Positions 28,056-37,921 of a stretch of 64,000 bases of DNA are shown here, in pieces; the first letter of the stretch is position 1; each line of letters begins with the position of its first letter. A program made the translations under genes and the position numbers. The stretch spans positions 1,364,001-1,428,000 of the forward strand of contig NZ_PYAL01000001.1 of NCBI RefSeq assembly GCF_004121055.1, read 5' to 3'. Source of the DNA: Achromobacter aloeverae. Lineage in GTDB: Bacteria; Pseudomonadota; Gammaproteobacteria; Burkholderiales; Burkholderiaceae_B. A model generated the notes under the pieces. It did no database searches, was not told where the DNA came from, and was given only the letters and a program-made list of their open reading frames with translations.

Positions 28056-29009
28056 ATGGCCGATCTGGAACAACGGGTATATGTGGCCGGCCATCGCGGG
28101 ATGGTCGGATCGGCCATCGTGCGCGAACTGCGCCGCCAGGGCTATCGCCACATCGTCACGCGGGGGCGCGACGAACTGGATCTGGAGAACCAGAACCAGG
28201 TCAACCGCTTCTTCTGCACGGAGAAGGTCGACGTGGTGTACCTGGCGGCGGCCAAGGTGGGCGGCATCCTGGCCAACGACACCTATCCCGTCGATTTCCT
28301 CTATCGCAACCTGATGATCCAGAACAACGTCATCCGCGCCGCCCATGCGGCGGGCGTGCGGCGGCTGCTGTTTCTCGGATCGTCCTGCATCTATCCCAAG
28401 CTGGCGCCCCAGCCCATCCGCGAGGATGCGCTGCTGACGGGGCCGCTGGAACCGACCAACGAAGCCTACGCGATCGCCAAGATCGCGGGGCTCAAGCTGT
28501 GCGAAGCCTATAACCGCCAGTACGGGACGCAGTACGTGTGCGCGATGCCGACCAACCTGTACGGGGAGAACGACAACTACGATCTGCGCAACAGCCATGT
28601 GCTGCCCGCGCTGATCCGCAAGTTCCATGAAGCCCGCGAGAGCGGCGCATCCTGCGTCACGCTGTGGGGCAGCGGCACGCCGCGCCGCGAATTCCTCTAC
28701 GTCGACGACCTGGCGCGCGCCTGCGCCCTGCTGATGCAAGTCGACGGCGCCCAGGGGCTCTACAACGTCGGCGTGGGCGAGGACCTTACCATCGCCGAAT
28801 TGGCGGCGCTGGTGGCGCAGGTGGTCGGCTACCAGGGCGACGTGGCCTACGACCGCACCAAGCCGGATGGCACGCCGCGCAAGCTGCTCGACGTCGGGCG
28901 CATCCAGGCGCTGGGCTGGCGCGCCGAAATCGGCTTGCGGCAAGGCATCCAGATGACCTATCACCATTACCTGCGGCAGGCTGCCAGCCAGCCGCTGCCG
29001 CTGGCCTGA
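28056..29009 (+). CDS. fcl: GDP-L-fucose synthase
   Basis: A 317-residue epimerase/reductase converting GDP-4-keto-6-deoxymannose to GDP-L-fucose with NADPH. Motifs: [10 protein letters not shown] near the N-terminus, the [13 protein letters not shown] segment, and the catalytic pair in EAYAIAK. With gmd it completes the GDP-fucose route, as in colanic-acid clusters. The start at 28056 fits the family; a longer in-frame reading overlaps gmd without a ribosome site. Confidence 0.96.
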   Translation: MADLEQRVYVAGHRGMVGSAIVRELRRQGYRHIVTRGRDELDLENQNQVNRFFCTEKVDVVYLAAAKVGGILANDTYPVDFLYRNLMIQNNVIRAAHAAGVRRLLFLGSSCIYPKLAPQPIREDALLTGPLEPTNEAYAIAKIAGLKLCEAYNRQYGTQYVCAMPTNLYGENDNYDLRNSHVLPALIRKFHEARESGASCVTLWGSGTPRREFLYVDDLARACALLMQVDGAQGLYNVGVGEDLTIAELAALVAQVVGYQGDVAYDRTKPDGTPRKLLDVGRIQALGWRAEIGLRQGIQMTYHHYLRQAASQPLPLA

Positions 29010-29041
29010 CGACGGGCCTGGAAACCGGGGGAGTCGCGCGC

Positions 29042-30358
29042 ATGCGTGGGCTGATCAAGAAGTACATCGGCTCCAATGCCTCTTTCTGGGGGCTCATGGA
29101 GTATGGTCTGGGACCATTGGTGGCGCTCGCCGCGACGCCGGTGTTGCTGCGCCAGCTGGGAACGGTGGGCTTCGGCCAGTTCGCCATGATCATGGCGCTG
29201 GCCGGGTTCGGCAACGTCGCCAACCTGGGCGCCGCGGTGACCGGCACCAAGCTGGTCTCCGAGCGCCTGCACGAGCCCGACGGCGCCCATCGGGGCGCCG
29301 CGGTGGCCTTCGCCCTGGTGGCCTGCGCGCTGGCGGGCGTGACCGCGATCGGCCTGGCGGGATGGGGGCTGGTGGCCTGGATCTGGCCGCATGCCACCTT
29401 CGGCGGCATCGCCATCACCACGCTGGCCCTGCCCGCCCTGCTCGTGTATCTCAGCCAGCAGTTCGATCAATTGTTCACGGGCTGCCTGAAGGGCCGCGAA
29501 GCCTTCGCCGGCACCGCCATCTGCGAAGTCAGCGGACGGCTCACCGCCTACACCGTGACGTGCCTGGTGGCCATGCTGACGGGGTCCCCCACCATCGCCG
29601 CCCTGACCCAGGCCGCCGGCCTGCTGGCCACCGGCCTGGCCAAGATGCACCTGTTCGCCCGCGCCAGCCGGCGCTGGGTCGTGCGTCCGTTGCTGGACCG
29701 GGCCGCCATGGGCGCCGCCTTCCGGTTCTCGCGGTGGTCCTGGCTGAACAGCCTGAGCGCGGTGGCCTTCGGCTCGGTCGACCGCATCCTGGTGGGCTCG
29801 CTGCTGGGACCGGCGACGCTGGCCATCTACACCATCGGTGCGCAGGTCGGCCAGATCATCCACACCGCGTCGGTCGCCGTTTTCCAGAAAACCATGCCCT
29901 TGATCAGCCGCCTGGCGGCGGCGCCCGACGGCGGGGTCGCGGTGGCGCGCGAGGTGCGGCGGCTTATGACCATCAATGTCAGCCTGTCGGTGCTGGGCAG
30001 CGTCGTCGCGCTGGCCGCCAGCGCCCCGCTGCTGGGGCTGATGCTGGGGCACCACGGCTATACCGACGGCCACCTGGCCACCTTCCGCCTGCTGATCGTC
30101 GCCGCCGCCCTGCTCTCCCTGAACGTGGTCGCCCACTTCTCCCTGCTGGGCATGGGCAACGGCCGGGCGGTGGCGGTGCTCAACGGCGCCGCCGGCGCCG
30201 TCATGGTCTGCCTGCTTTTCCTGCTGGTCGGCCCTTTGGGCGAGGCAGCCGCCGGCTGGGCGCGTATCGGCTATTCGCTGACGACGCTCGCCGGCATCTA
30301 CCTGGCGCTGCGGCAGTCGCATGCCCAGCGCTACATGCCCGTCGCGGCGGCCCGATAA
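29042..30358 (+). CDS. wzx: Repeat-unit flippase (Wzx-like, MATE/polysaccharide exporter)
   Basis: A 438-residue inner-membrane protein with about 12 to 14 hydrophobic segments and the N-terminal pattern SNASFWGLMEYGLGPLVALA of the polysaccharide-transporter (Wzx) family. It should translocate the lipid-linked repeat unit across the membrane for polymerisation. The ATG at 29042 lies 33 bases after fcl, with GGGGGAGTC upstream. Confidence 0.9.
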   Translation: MRGLIKKYIGSNASFWGLMEYGLGPLVALAATPVLLRQLGTVGFGQFAMIMALAGFGNVANLGAAVTGTKLVSERLHEPDGAHRGAAVAFALVACALAGVTAIGLAGWGLVAWIWPHATFGGIAITTLALPALLVYLSQQFDQLFTGCLKGREAFAGTAICEVSGRLTAYTVTCLVAMLTGSPTIAALTQAAGLLATGLAKMHLFARASRRWVVRPLLDRAAMGAAFRFSRWSWLNSLSAVAFGSVDRILVGSLLGPATLAIYTIGAQVGQIIHTASVAVFQKTMPLISRLAAAPDGGVAVAREVRRLMTINVSLSVLGSVVALAASAPLLGLMLGHHGYTDGHLATFRLLIVAAALLSLNVVAHFSLLGMGNGRAVAVLNGAAGAVMVCLLFLLVGPLGEAAAGWARIGYSLTTLAGIYLALRQSHAQRYMPVAAAR

Positions 30359-30413
30359 CGGGACGGACGCGACCGGCTCCATGCATCACGCTACACACAT
30401 GTTGAGGTTATTC

Positions 30414-31337
30414 ATGCGCAAGCGCTACCAGAAAGCCACCCAAGAGCTGAAGGACTTCGTCTCCGGCCTGCATGTCTCGCCACCCCAGGTCCTTCCAGCA
30501 CTGGGCGCGGACGAGGCCGCCAACCTGCCGAAGATCACCATCGTCACGCCCTCGTACAACCAGGCGCGCTTCCTGGAGCGGACCATGCTGTCCGTGCTCA
30601 ACCAGGGCTACCCCAAGCTGGAGTACATCGTCATCGACGGTGGCTCCACCGACGGCAGCGTGGACATCATCCGCAAGTACGAAAAATACCTGACGTACTG
30701 GGAAAGCGAGCCCGATCGCGGGCAGTCGCACGCGATCAACAAGGGCTTCGCCCTGGCCACCGGCGACTACATCGGCTGGCAGAACTCCGACGACCTGTAC
30801 TTCCCGGGCGCGCTGATCCGGCTGGGCCGCGCCGCGGCGCGGCGGCGGCCGCCGCTGATCAACGGCCATCTTTTCATCGCCAACGCCGACAACCAGATTT
30901 TCCGCCAGGTCTACTACACGCCCATGGACCGGCGCAAGCTGACGGTGGTGAAGGCATCCATTCCCAACCAGGTCGCCCTGTTCCGCCGCGACGTGCTGCA
31001 GCGGCACGGCTTCCTGAAGGAAGAGATGCGCTACTGCATGGACCTGGAACTCTGGAGTCGCCTGCTGCACGACGGGCCCAACCTCATCGTCCCGTCGGCG
31101 CTGGGCGTCTACACGGCCCATGACGAAACCAAGACGGCGCTGATGCACGACGTCCATGTCAGCGAGCGGGCGCAGATCGTCGACCATATCCGGGCCGAGA
31201 GCCATATCGGCCCCTTGTTCGGCCTGTCCTGCCGGGCGGCCAAGGTGGCGGCCCATGCGCGCCAGGGCGACATCGATTACCTGGTGGAGAAAATCCTCCA
31301 CAAGATGGCCGGTCGCGACAACTGGCAAGCCCATTGA
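30414..31337 (+). CDS. Glycosyltransferase family 2
   Basis: A 307-residue inverting GT-A glycosyltransferase. The catalytic domain begins ITIVTPSYNQARFLERT, continues to VIDGGSTDGSVDII, and carries the metal site WQNSDD. It adds a sugar to the lipid-linked repeat unit at the cytoplasmic face. The ATG at 30414 was preferred over 30381 and 30399 because TTGAGG stands eight bases before it. Donor and linkage unknown. Confidence 0.9.
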   Translation: MRKRYQKATQELKDFVSGLHVSPPQVLPALGADEAANLPKITIVTPSYNQARFLERTMLSVLNQGYPKLEYIVIDGGSTDGSVDIIRKYEKYLTYWESEPDRGQSHAINKGFALATGDYIGWQNSDDLYFPGALIRLGRAAARRRPPLINGHLFIANADNQIFRQVYYTPMDRRKLTVVKASIPNQVALFRRDVLQRHGFLKEEMRYCMDLELWSRLLHDGPNLIVPSALGVYTAHDETKTALMHDVHVSERAQIVDHIRAESHIGPLFGLSCRAAKVAAHARQGDIDYLVEKILHKMAGRDNWQAH

Positions 31338-31380
31338 CCGGCAAGCCCATCCACCGGTATGCCCCCAGGAAGACGCCATC

Positions 31381-32772
31381 ATGTTTCGCCTAACAAGTGC
31401 CCGGACAACGCAGCGCTTTTCCACCCTGCCCCTGCTATGCGGCATCCTGTTCACGTCGCTGGCGATGAACAACGACATCTTCTTCATCGGCGCGGGCGGC
31501 TTCAAGCTCTCGCCCTTCGATTTCATGTTCGTGGGCATGGTGCTGTTCAAGGTGCTGCGCCTGGCCGACCCGCGCGCTTATACCTTGCCGCCGCCGCGCA
31601 TCACGATGCTGCTGTTCATCAATGCCCTGGTGGTCGTGTATCTCTTCCTGGTCTCCGGCAACCGGCCGGGGATCGACAGCGGGGACGTGGCCCGCGACAT
31701 CCGCATCGTGCTCTATTTCGTCGTCACACCCTACCTTTGCTACAAGGACATCGATAGCGCCGATGCCTATCGCAAGCTGCAGTGGGCGTTGGTCATCACC
31801 GGATTGGCGGTATCGACCATCATGCTGGGGCAGCAGGTGGTGGGCTTCAACACGGCCGAGCCGCTGCGCGACGTCAGCCTGGGCATCTGGGTGCTGCCTC
31901 TCTCCATCGTCTCGCTGCTCTATTTCCGCCAGCACCTGGGGCTGAAGCCGCGCACGGCCTACCTGATGACGCTCTACATGCTGATGGCGCTGGTGTTCTC
32001 GCTGAACCGCAGCCAGTACCTGCAGCTGGGCGCGTCGGTGGGCATCGCCGTCCTGCTGGGAAGCCGGGTGGGCGCCTTCCGCAACGCGGTCAAGATCTTC
32101 GTTCCCGCCGCCGTCGCCGGCATCCTGCTGTTCGCCTCCATCGGCTACCTGGAAGTGCTGGAGTCGCGCGTGCTGACCGTCGAGGCGCTGGACGAGGACT
32201 CCAGCTACGGCGCCCGCGTGGAAGAATACGAAGGCCAGATGGACCTGTTCCGCGAATCGCCCTGGTTCGGGCACGGCGCCGGCTACCGCAGCTGGGTGAT
32301 GGGCGAGCAAGGCTTCGAACTGAGCACCTTCGCGCACAATTCCTGGGCCTTCTACCTGATGAAGTTCGGCATCATCGGTACCGTCGTCATCATGGCGCCC
32401 TGCCTGCTGCTGATGCTGCTGTCCCTGGGGCGGCGCTACGCCGACCCGGAGCTGGAGCTGCACCGACGCTACCTGATCGCCACCGCGCCGGTCTATATCT
32501 TCATCGACTCCTTGTCCGGGGGGCTGGCCTATGCGCCGAAGACCGCATTTACCGGCTTCCTGCTGACCTACTGCCTGTCACTGCTGCGCAACGACGTGCG
32601 GGCGCCCGCCGCCGCGTCCCAGGCGTCGACACCGGTGGTCGTCTACCCCATTCGTCCTCCGGTATCGGTGCCGCCCATGCGGGCGGCCTGGCCGGCCCGC
32701 TCCGATCCGCGTTCCATCGCGCCGGCCCGGCCGGCTTCCTCCACCCCTCCCCGGTTGCCGCATCATGGTTGA
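31381..32772 (+). CDS. wzy: O-antigen polymerase/ligase-like membrane protein (Wzy)
   Basis: A 463-residue protein with about ten to twelve membrane segments and a large loop (about 255-310) containing HGAGYRSW and then FAHNSWAFYLMKFG, the pattern of the Wzy/WaaL family. It probably polymerises the repeat unit in the periplasm. The last 50 residues are a Pro/Ala/Ser-rich tail unlike the family. That tail runs into the next gene, whose start overlaps by eight bases, so it may be a recent extension. Confidence 0.87.
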   Translation: MFRLTSARTTQRFSTLPLLCGILFTSLAMNNDIFFIGAGGFKLSPFDFMFVGMVLFKVLRLADPRAYTLPPPRITMLLFINALVVVYLFLVSGNRPGIDSGDVARDIRIVLYFVVTPYLCYKDIDSADAYRKLQWALVITGLAVSTIMLGQQVVGFNTAEPLRDVSLGIWVLPLSIVSLLYFRQHLGLKPRTAYLMTLYMLMALVFSLNRSQYLQLGASVGIAVLLGSRVGAFRNAVKIFVPAAVAGILLFASIGYLEVLESRVLTVEALDEDSSYGARVEEYEGQMDLFRESPWFGHGAGYRSWVMGEQGFELSTFAHNSWAFYLMKFGIIGTVVIMAPCLLLMLLSLGRRYADPELELHRRYLIATAPVYIFIDSLSGGLAYAPKTAFTGFLLTYCLSLLRNDVRAPAAASQASTPVVVYPIRPPVSVPPMRAAWPARSDPRSIAPARPASSTPPRLPHHG

Positions 32773-33889
32773 TATTCTTTTCGTCGTACCCGATTTGCAT
32801 CGCGGCGGCGTTGGCCGCTGCGTCTACTCGATGGTAGAGGAGTTGCCCGGACACAATGTCACCACATCGCTGTTCTGCCTGCGCGAGATCGAGCACGAGT
32901 TCTCGCCCAGCCGCGCCACCGTCACGCGGGCCTACCACCGCAAGCTGAGCAATCGCGCGATGCAGCTGCTGGCGCCCCTGGCCTGGTTCAAGCTGCTGGC
33001 GGCCATCCGCCGTGAACGCCCCGCCGTGGTCTGCTCGCACGGGTTGCTGTGCAACCTGATGGTGGCGGCGGCGCGCCGGATCATGCCCGGCTCCTTCCGC
33101 AGCGTGGCCTTCGAGCACAACAGCCCGTCGGCGCACTACCGCAGCACCGAAAAAGGCCTGCTCAAGCGCATGCTGCTGCGCCTGAGCTATGGCGCGCACG
33201 ACACCGTGGTGGGCGTATCGCAAGGCGTGGTGCGCGACCTGGTCGCGATGGTGCCCGCGCTACGCAAGAAATGCCGGCACGTCTACAACGGCGTGCCGCT
33301 GGACCATGTGCGGGAACAGGCCCGCGCGGGCGCCGCGCCCCTGCCGGACGAGGGTACGCTGCGTGTGGTGTCGATAGGACGGCTGGTGCATACCAAGGGC
33401 TACCAGACCCTCCTCGATGCCGCCGTCCTGCTGGACGATCCGACGATATCGTTCACGATCATCGGCGAGGGACCGCAGCGCGCCGAACTCGAACAGCAGA
33501 TACGAGGCCTGAGAACGCGCAGCCGCATCCACCTGTGGGGCCATGTGGACAATCCTTTCCCCGCGCTCGCGGCCGCCGACATCTTCCTGTCGGTCTCCGA
33601 GCGCGAGAGCTTCGGCCTGTCCCTGGTGGAGGCCCTGTGCCTGGGCGTTCCGATCATCGCGACCGACTGCCCGTCCGGCCCGGCCGAGATCCTGGACGAC
33701 GGACGCTTCGGCGAACTGGTGCCGGTGGGCGACGCCAACGCCGTGGCGCGCGCCATCCGCCAGCTGGCCCACGACCGCGCGCGGCGCCAGCACCTGGCCG
33801 ACCTGGGTCCGAGCCGCGCGCAGGACTTTTCCCTGGAACAGCACTGCCACAACGTGGTGGACCTGTTCCAACCCTTGATGCAACGGTAA
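32765..33889 (+). CDS. Glycosyltransferase family 4
   Basis: A 374-residue GT-B glycosyltransferase. The N-terminal VPDLHRGGVGRCVYSM loop and the C-terminal nucleotide-sugar pocket SERESFGLSLVEALCLGVP (the EX7E motif) with TDCPSGPAEIL are retaining family-4 features. It overlaps the polymerase gene by eight bases, so is probably translationally coupled. It transfers a sugar during repeat-unit assembly. Confidence 0.92.
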   Translation: MVDILFVVPDLHRGGVGRCVYSMVEELPGHNVTTSLFCLREIEHEFSPSRATVTRAYHRKLSNRAMQLLAPLAWFKLLAAIRRERPAVVCSHGLLCNLMVAAARRIMPGSFRSVAFEHNSPSAHYRSTEKGLLKRMLLRLSYGAHDTVVGVSQGVVRDLVAMVPALRKKCRHVYNGVPLDHVREQARAGAAPLPDEGTLRVVSIGRLVHTKGYQTLLDAAVLLDDPTISFTIIGEGPQRAELEQQIRGLRTRSRIHLWGHVDNPFPALAAADIFLSVSERESFGLSLVEALCLGVPIIATDCPSGPAEILDDGRFGELVPVGDANAVARAIRQLAHDRARRQHLADLGPSRAQDFSLEQHCHNVVDLFQPLMQR

Positions 33890-33915
33890 ACGCGATTCCG
33901 CGTGGGAGTTTGTAG

Positions 33916-34812
33916 ATGAGCCGTATTCCCGTCTCTGTCGTCGTCATGACGAAGAACGAAGAACGCAATATCGAGAAATGCCTGCGCGCCCTGGCGGATT
34001 TCGACGAGGTCTTCGTCATCGATTCGGACAGCACCGACCGCACCGTCGAACTGGCGCGCGAGTTGGGCGCCATCGTCGTCCCTTTCCAATGGAACCGGAA
34101 GTATCCGAAGAAAAAGCAATGGTGCCTGGACAACCTGCCCTTCTCCCACGACATCGTGCTCTACGTCGATGCGGACGAGGAAATGACGCCGCCACTGGCG
34201 CGCGAGATCGCCGCCAGCCTGCCCCGCTTCGATGAAGGGCTGGGTGGCGCGTTCATCGGCTTCGACTATTCCTTCTGCGGCAAGCGGCTGCGGCACGGCC
34301 ATCGCGTCTACAAGCTGGCGCTGCTGCACCGCCGCCGCGCGCGCTTCCTGGACTACAACGACCTGGATGTGGCGCACATGTGGGAAGTCGAAGGCCATTA
34401 CCAGCCCGAAGTGCTGGGCGGCACGTTCGTCATGAAGGGGCGCATGGGGCACAACGACCATGACACCCTTTACCACTATTTCGACAAGCACAACCGCTAC
34501 TCCGACTGGGAGGCGAATCTCCGCGAGAAAGGCCTGATGAACGATCCGCGCGAGGCCAACATGGGCATGCGCTCCACGCTCAAGCGGATATTCCAGGCCT
34601 TGCCCTTCAAGGCGCCCGCGGTCTTCCTCCATACCTACGTATTCCACCTGGGCTTTCTCGACGGCAAGGCAGGGCTGGACTATGCCGTGGCCCGGGCCAT
34701 GTATTACTGGCAGATCGGCCTGAAATCGAATGAGGTGCGCGCCGCGCGGCTTGCGGCCGCCAAGGCCGCGCAATCCGATCCTGTCTCATCGGTTTCCCAA
34801 TCCGCGCGCTGA
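33916..34812 (+). CDS. Glycosyltransferase family 2 (WaaE/KdtX-like)
   Basis: A 298-residue family-2 transferase starting VSVVVMTKNEERNIEKCL, with FVIDSDSTDRT and the metal site VDADEEM. The later segment (FCGKRLRHGHRVYKLALLHRRRARF, then LREKGLMND) resembles the WaaE/KdtX lipopolysaccharide beta-glucosyltransferases. Within this locus it probably acts on the exopolysaccharide repeat unit. It lies 26 bases after the family-4 gene. Confidence 0.9.
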   Translation: MSRIPVSVVVMTKNEERNIEKCLRALADFDEVFVIDSDSTDRTVELARELGAIVVPFQWNRKYPKKKQWCLDNLPFSHDIVLYVDADEEMTPPLAREIAASLPRFDEGLGGAFIGFDYSFCGKRLRHGHRVYKLALLHRRRARFLDYNDLDVAHMWEVEGHYQPEVLGGTFVMKGRMGHNDHDTLYHYFDKHNRYSDWEANLREKGLMNDPREANMGMRSTLKRIFQALPFKAPAVFLHTYVFHLGFLDGKAGLDYAVARAMYYWQIGLKSNEVRAARLAAAKAAQSDPVSSVSQSAR

Positions 34813-34850
34813 GGCGCGAGCCTTGCCCAACCGAGTACTAGGAGCCCGTC

Positions 34851-35444
34851 ATGGACACCCTTCCATCCTCCCCGCCGGCCCTGGAGACCTTCCAGCGGCT
34901 CAATCTCTTCCGGCTGCCCGCCGGCTTCCGGGGGCGCAATGCCGTCTATGTGCAATTGTGGTGGATGGTGCACTCCACGCTATTCCGCTATTCGCCGCAG
35001 TTCGCCTATGGCTTCCGGCGCTGGCTGCTACGCCTGTTCGGCGCCGATATCGGCGACAAGGTGCTGGTCCGCGCCAGCGCCCGCATCACCTACCCGTGGA
35101 AGGTGCGGATCGGCGACTACTCGTGGATAGGCGACGACGTGGTGCTGTACAGCCTGGGCCGCATCGATATCGGCAGCCACGCGGTGGTATCGCAGCGTAG
35201 CTACCTCTGCGCGGGCGACCACGATGCGGCCATGCCGGACTTTCCCATCCGCGGCCTGCCCGTCATCATCGAGGACGGCGCGTGGGTCGCCACGGACGTC
35301 TTCGTGGGGCCAGGCGTGACGGTGCGCAAGGACGCCGTCGTGGGTGCGCGCAGCTCGGTCTTCAAGGACGTTCCCGCCGGCATGATCTGCCACGGCACGC
35401 CGTGCCGTCCCATCCGCCCCCGCACCTCGACGATCCGCTCATGA
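34851..35444 (+). CDS. Putative colanic-acid-type acetyltransferase (WcaF-like)
   Basis: A 197-residue left-handed beta-helix acetyltransferase. Hexapeptide repeats (IGDDVVLYSLGRIDIG, then EDGAWVATDVFVGPGVTVRKDAVVGARSSV broken by the usual loop) and the N-terminal RLPAGFRGRNAVYVQLWW pattern match the WcaF family. It probably O-acetylates the repeat unit. Its stop overlaps the next start (ATGA). Confidence 0.9.
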   Translation: MDTLPSSPPALETFQRLNLFRLPAGFRGRNAVYVQLWWMVHSTLFRYSPQFAYGFRRWLLRLFGADIGDKVLVRASARITYPWKVRIGDYSWIGDDVVLYSLGRIDIGSHAVVSQRSYLCAGDHDAAMPDFPIRGLPVIIEDGAWVATDVFVGPGVTVRKDAVVGARSSVFKDVPAGMICHGTPCRPIRPRTSTIRS

Positions 35445-36718
35445 AAATACTGATCCTCGGTATCAACTTCGCGCCGGAGCTGACCGGCACCGGAAAGTAC
35501 ACCGGCGAGCTGGCCGCGTGGCTGGCCGCGCGCGGCCACGACGTCACCGCGATCACGGCGCCGCCCTACTACCCGCAATGGCAGGTGCATGACGGCTACC
35601 GCGCGGGCCGCTACGCCAGCGAAACCTGGCGTGGCGTGCGGGTGTGGCGCGCGCCGCTGTGGGTGCCCCGGACGCCCGGCGGCCTGAAGCGCCTGCTGCA
35701 CCTGGCGTCCTTCGCGCTGAGCAGCCTGCCGCTGCTGCTGCGTGGCATGGCGCGGCGTCCCGACGTCGTGCTGGTGGTCGAGCCGCCGCTGTTCTGCGCG
35801 CCGGCCGCGCTGGCGGCGGCGCGGCTTTGCGGGGCGCGCGCCTGGCTGCACATCCAGGACTACGAGGTCGACGCGGCCTTCGAGCTGGGCCTGCTCAAGG
35901 GCAAGCGCCTGCGCCAAGCCGTCGGCGCCGTGGAGCGCTGGATGATGCGCCGCTTCGACCGGGTATCGACCATCTCGCAACGCATGCTGGCACTGGCGCG
36001 CGACAAGGGCGTGGACGATGCGCGGCTGATGCTGGTCCCCAACTGGATAGACGTCGGCGCCGCGCGCGCCAGCGCCGAAGCGGCCGCCCGCGCCGGCCAC
36101 GGCGCCGCCGGCTATCGGCGGCAGCTGGGCATTCCGGACGATGCGGTGGTGGCGATGTACTCGGGGAATATGGGTGGCAAGCAAGGGCTGGAAACGCTGG
36201 CGCAAGTCGGCCGCGTGCTGCGCCGCGAGTCGCGCCTGCATTTCGTCTTCGGGGGCGCCGGGCCGCAGCGCGCCCCCTTGCAGCAGGCCTGCGACGGCTT
36301 GCCGCGCGTGCATTTCCTGCCGCTGCAGCCGGCCGAACAGTTGCCCGCCTTGCTGGCCTGCGCCGATATCCATCTGCTGCCGCAACGCGCCGGCGCCGCC
36401 GACCTGGTCATGCCGTCCAAGCTGACCGGCATGTTGGCCAGCGGGCGCCCCGTGATCTGCGGGGCGGCGCCCGGAACGGAGTTGGCCAAGGTCGTGGCCG
36501 GCTGCGGACTGGTGGTGCCGCCGGAGAACCCGCGTGCCATGGCGCGGGCGCTATTGACCCTCTCGCGGGACGCGGACTTGCGCCGGCGCCTGGGCGCGGC
36601 CGCGGCGCGGCACGCGCATATCCATTTCCATACGGATACCGTGCTGGGACGGCTGGAAGATGCACTGGTCCAGTTCGACAGCCGTCGGCCATCCGTCCAC
36701 GAACCGGCAAAAAGATAA
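35441..36718 (+). CDS. WcaI family glycosyltransferase
   Basis: A 425-residue family-4 transferase resembling WcaI of colanic-acid clusters. It begins MKILILGINFAPELTGTGKYTGELAAWL in overall pattern, has the PYYPQWQVHDGY segment, the LHIQDYEVDAAFELG motif of WcaI proteins, and the C-terminal AGAADLVMPSKLTGMLASG pocket. Last gene of the plus-strand arm. It is followed by hairpin repeats that probably end the transcript. Confidence 0.92.
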   Translation: MKILILGINFAPELTGTGKYTGELAAWLAARGHDVTAITAPPYYPQWQVHDGYRAGRYASETWRGVRVWRAPLWVPRTPGGLKRLLHLASFALSSLPLLLRGMARRPDVVLVVEPPLFCAPAALAAARLCGARAWLHIQDYEVDAAFELGLLKGKRLRQAVGAVERWMMRRFDRVSTISQRMLALARDKGVDDARLMLVPNWIDVGAARASAEAAARAGHGAAGYRRQLGIPDDAVVAMYSGNMGGKQGLETLAQVGRVLRRESRLHFVFGGAGPQRAPLQQACDGLPRVHFLPLQPAEQLPALLACADIHLLPQRAGAADLVMPSKLTGMLASGRPVICGAAPGTELAKVVAGCGLVVPPENPRAMARALLTLSRDADLRRRLGAAAARHAHIHFHTDTVLGRLEDALVQFDSRRPSVHEPAKR

Positions 36719-36750
36719 GCCGGAGGGACGGCCATCCCGGCGGGGAGGCC

Positions 36751-36820
36751 CACCCCCTACCCGCTGCGCGGGCCCCTGGAAAGCCCACCCCTACCCGCTG
36801 CGCGGGCCCCCTCAAGGGGG
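36751..36820. repeat. Tandem hairpin repeat / probable transcription terminator
   Basis: Two near-identical units of CCCCTACCCGCTGCGCGGGCCCC. Each carries a 5-bp stem CCCGC/GCGGG (36760-36772 and 36794-36806), and the second is followed by CCCCC-TCAA-GGGGG (36807-36820). Such units recur in Burkholderiales genomes as interspersed terminator-like repeats. Here they close the exopolysaccharide arm. The remaining bases to 36971 hold no gene. Confidence 0.65.
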
Positions 36821-36971
36821 CGGCGTTAGCGGACCGGCGAAGCCGGATCCGCTACGCCCTGGATGGGCAGCGAAGCTTGCCATCGGTCGCGGCCTGACGG
36901 GCATCGAGGCTTGCCGCGGGCTTTTTCTTTGGCGGCAGCAAGCGGCGCGGCGGCGCGGCGCGGGGCGCTAT

Positions 36972-37637
36972 TTATTTCGGCGAGTCCGTGTCCTCGTCCT
37001 TGTCCCCCAGCAATCCCTGCTGGACCGCGATGAAGGCCGCTTCGGCCTGGTTGCGCGCGTTCAGCTTCCAGTACAGGGTGCGCGCATGGCTCTTGACCGT
37101 CGCGACCGATATGCCGATTTCCTTGCTGATTTCACGCATGGTGCAACCCTTGGCCAACAGCCGCAGGATCTCCTCCTGCCGTGGCGTCAGCATGCGCATC
37201 GGGCCATAGGCTCGCTGCGCCGCGTGCTGCGAGCCCTGCACGGCCTCGACGATGAGACGGGGGAAACACTGTCCGCCCGCCAGCACCAGATGCACGGCCG
37301 CGGTGATGGCCTCGGGCGTGGAGTTCTTGGCAATGAAGCCGCACACGCCCTGGCGCGCCGCCTCGGCCATCACGCGCGTATCGAGCGTGTCGTACAGGAT
37401 CAGGGCATAGCGAGGCGCCAGCTGCGCCTGCACGCTCGCCAGCATGTGCAGGTCGACATCGGCGACACCTGTGATGCCCAGCACCACAAGCTCCACCGGC
37501 CGCACCAGCGACAGCGACAGTTCATTGAGTTTTTGCGGCGCCATGGACATGACGCTTTCGGGACTGCGCGCCGACTCCAGGATATGCTGGATGGCGATGC
37601 GCAGGATGGCGTATTCCTCGATCAGTACGGTAGTCAT
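36972..37637 (-). CDS. LuxR-type regulator with degenerate receiver (1)
   Basis: A 221-residue NarL/LuxR-architecture regulator: receiver-like domain (1-125) plus a C-terminal LuxR helix-turn-helix (LTPRQEEILRLLAKGCTMREIS..., about 148-205). The receiver lacks key residues: the acidic pair is IEEY (Glu7-Glu8), and the phospho-acceptor position is Gly54 (VVLGITG) rather than Asp; the lysine in GFIAKN is kept. Phosphorylation control is therefore unlikely. It is convergent with the exopolysaccharide arm and closely similar in layout to the next regulator (both contain GGQCFP after the receiver). Confidence 0.9.
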   Translation of the reverse strand: MTTVLIEEYAILRIAIQHILESARSPESVMSMAPQKLNELSLSLVRPVELVVLGITGVADVDLHMLASVQAQLAPRYALILYDTLDTRVMAEAARQGVCGFIAKNSTPEAITAAVHLVLAGGQCFPRLIVEAVQGSQHAAQRAYGPMRMLTPRQEEILRLLAKGCTMREISKEIGISVATVKSHARTLYWKLNARNQAEAAFIAVQQGLLGDKDEDTDSPK

Positions 37638-37921
37638 CGGCGGGGAACCTCGTCACGTCGTGCGGGGCGTCCCACCGGGAATCGCGAATCACGGATCCAT
37701 CTCATTCGCGAGCGGGAACAGCCACGACCATGCTATCAGTGACACGTCCCCTTGCCTCTCCGTCTTGCGGATGACGGCAACGGCACCATACCGCGTGCCG
37801 TGAACCGCCGTCCCGAAAGCAACATCCGCCATGCGTGTGGCGGCTGCAGTCATGCCGCTCATGCATTAGGATGCGCTCGCTCGCCTCCCGACCGGCGAAC
37901 GACCACGGGACAGCGGGGATC

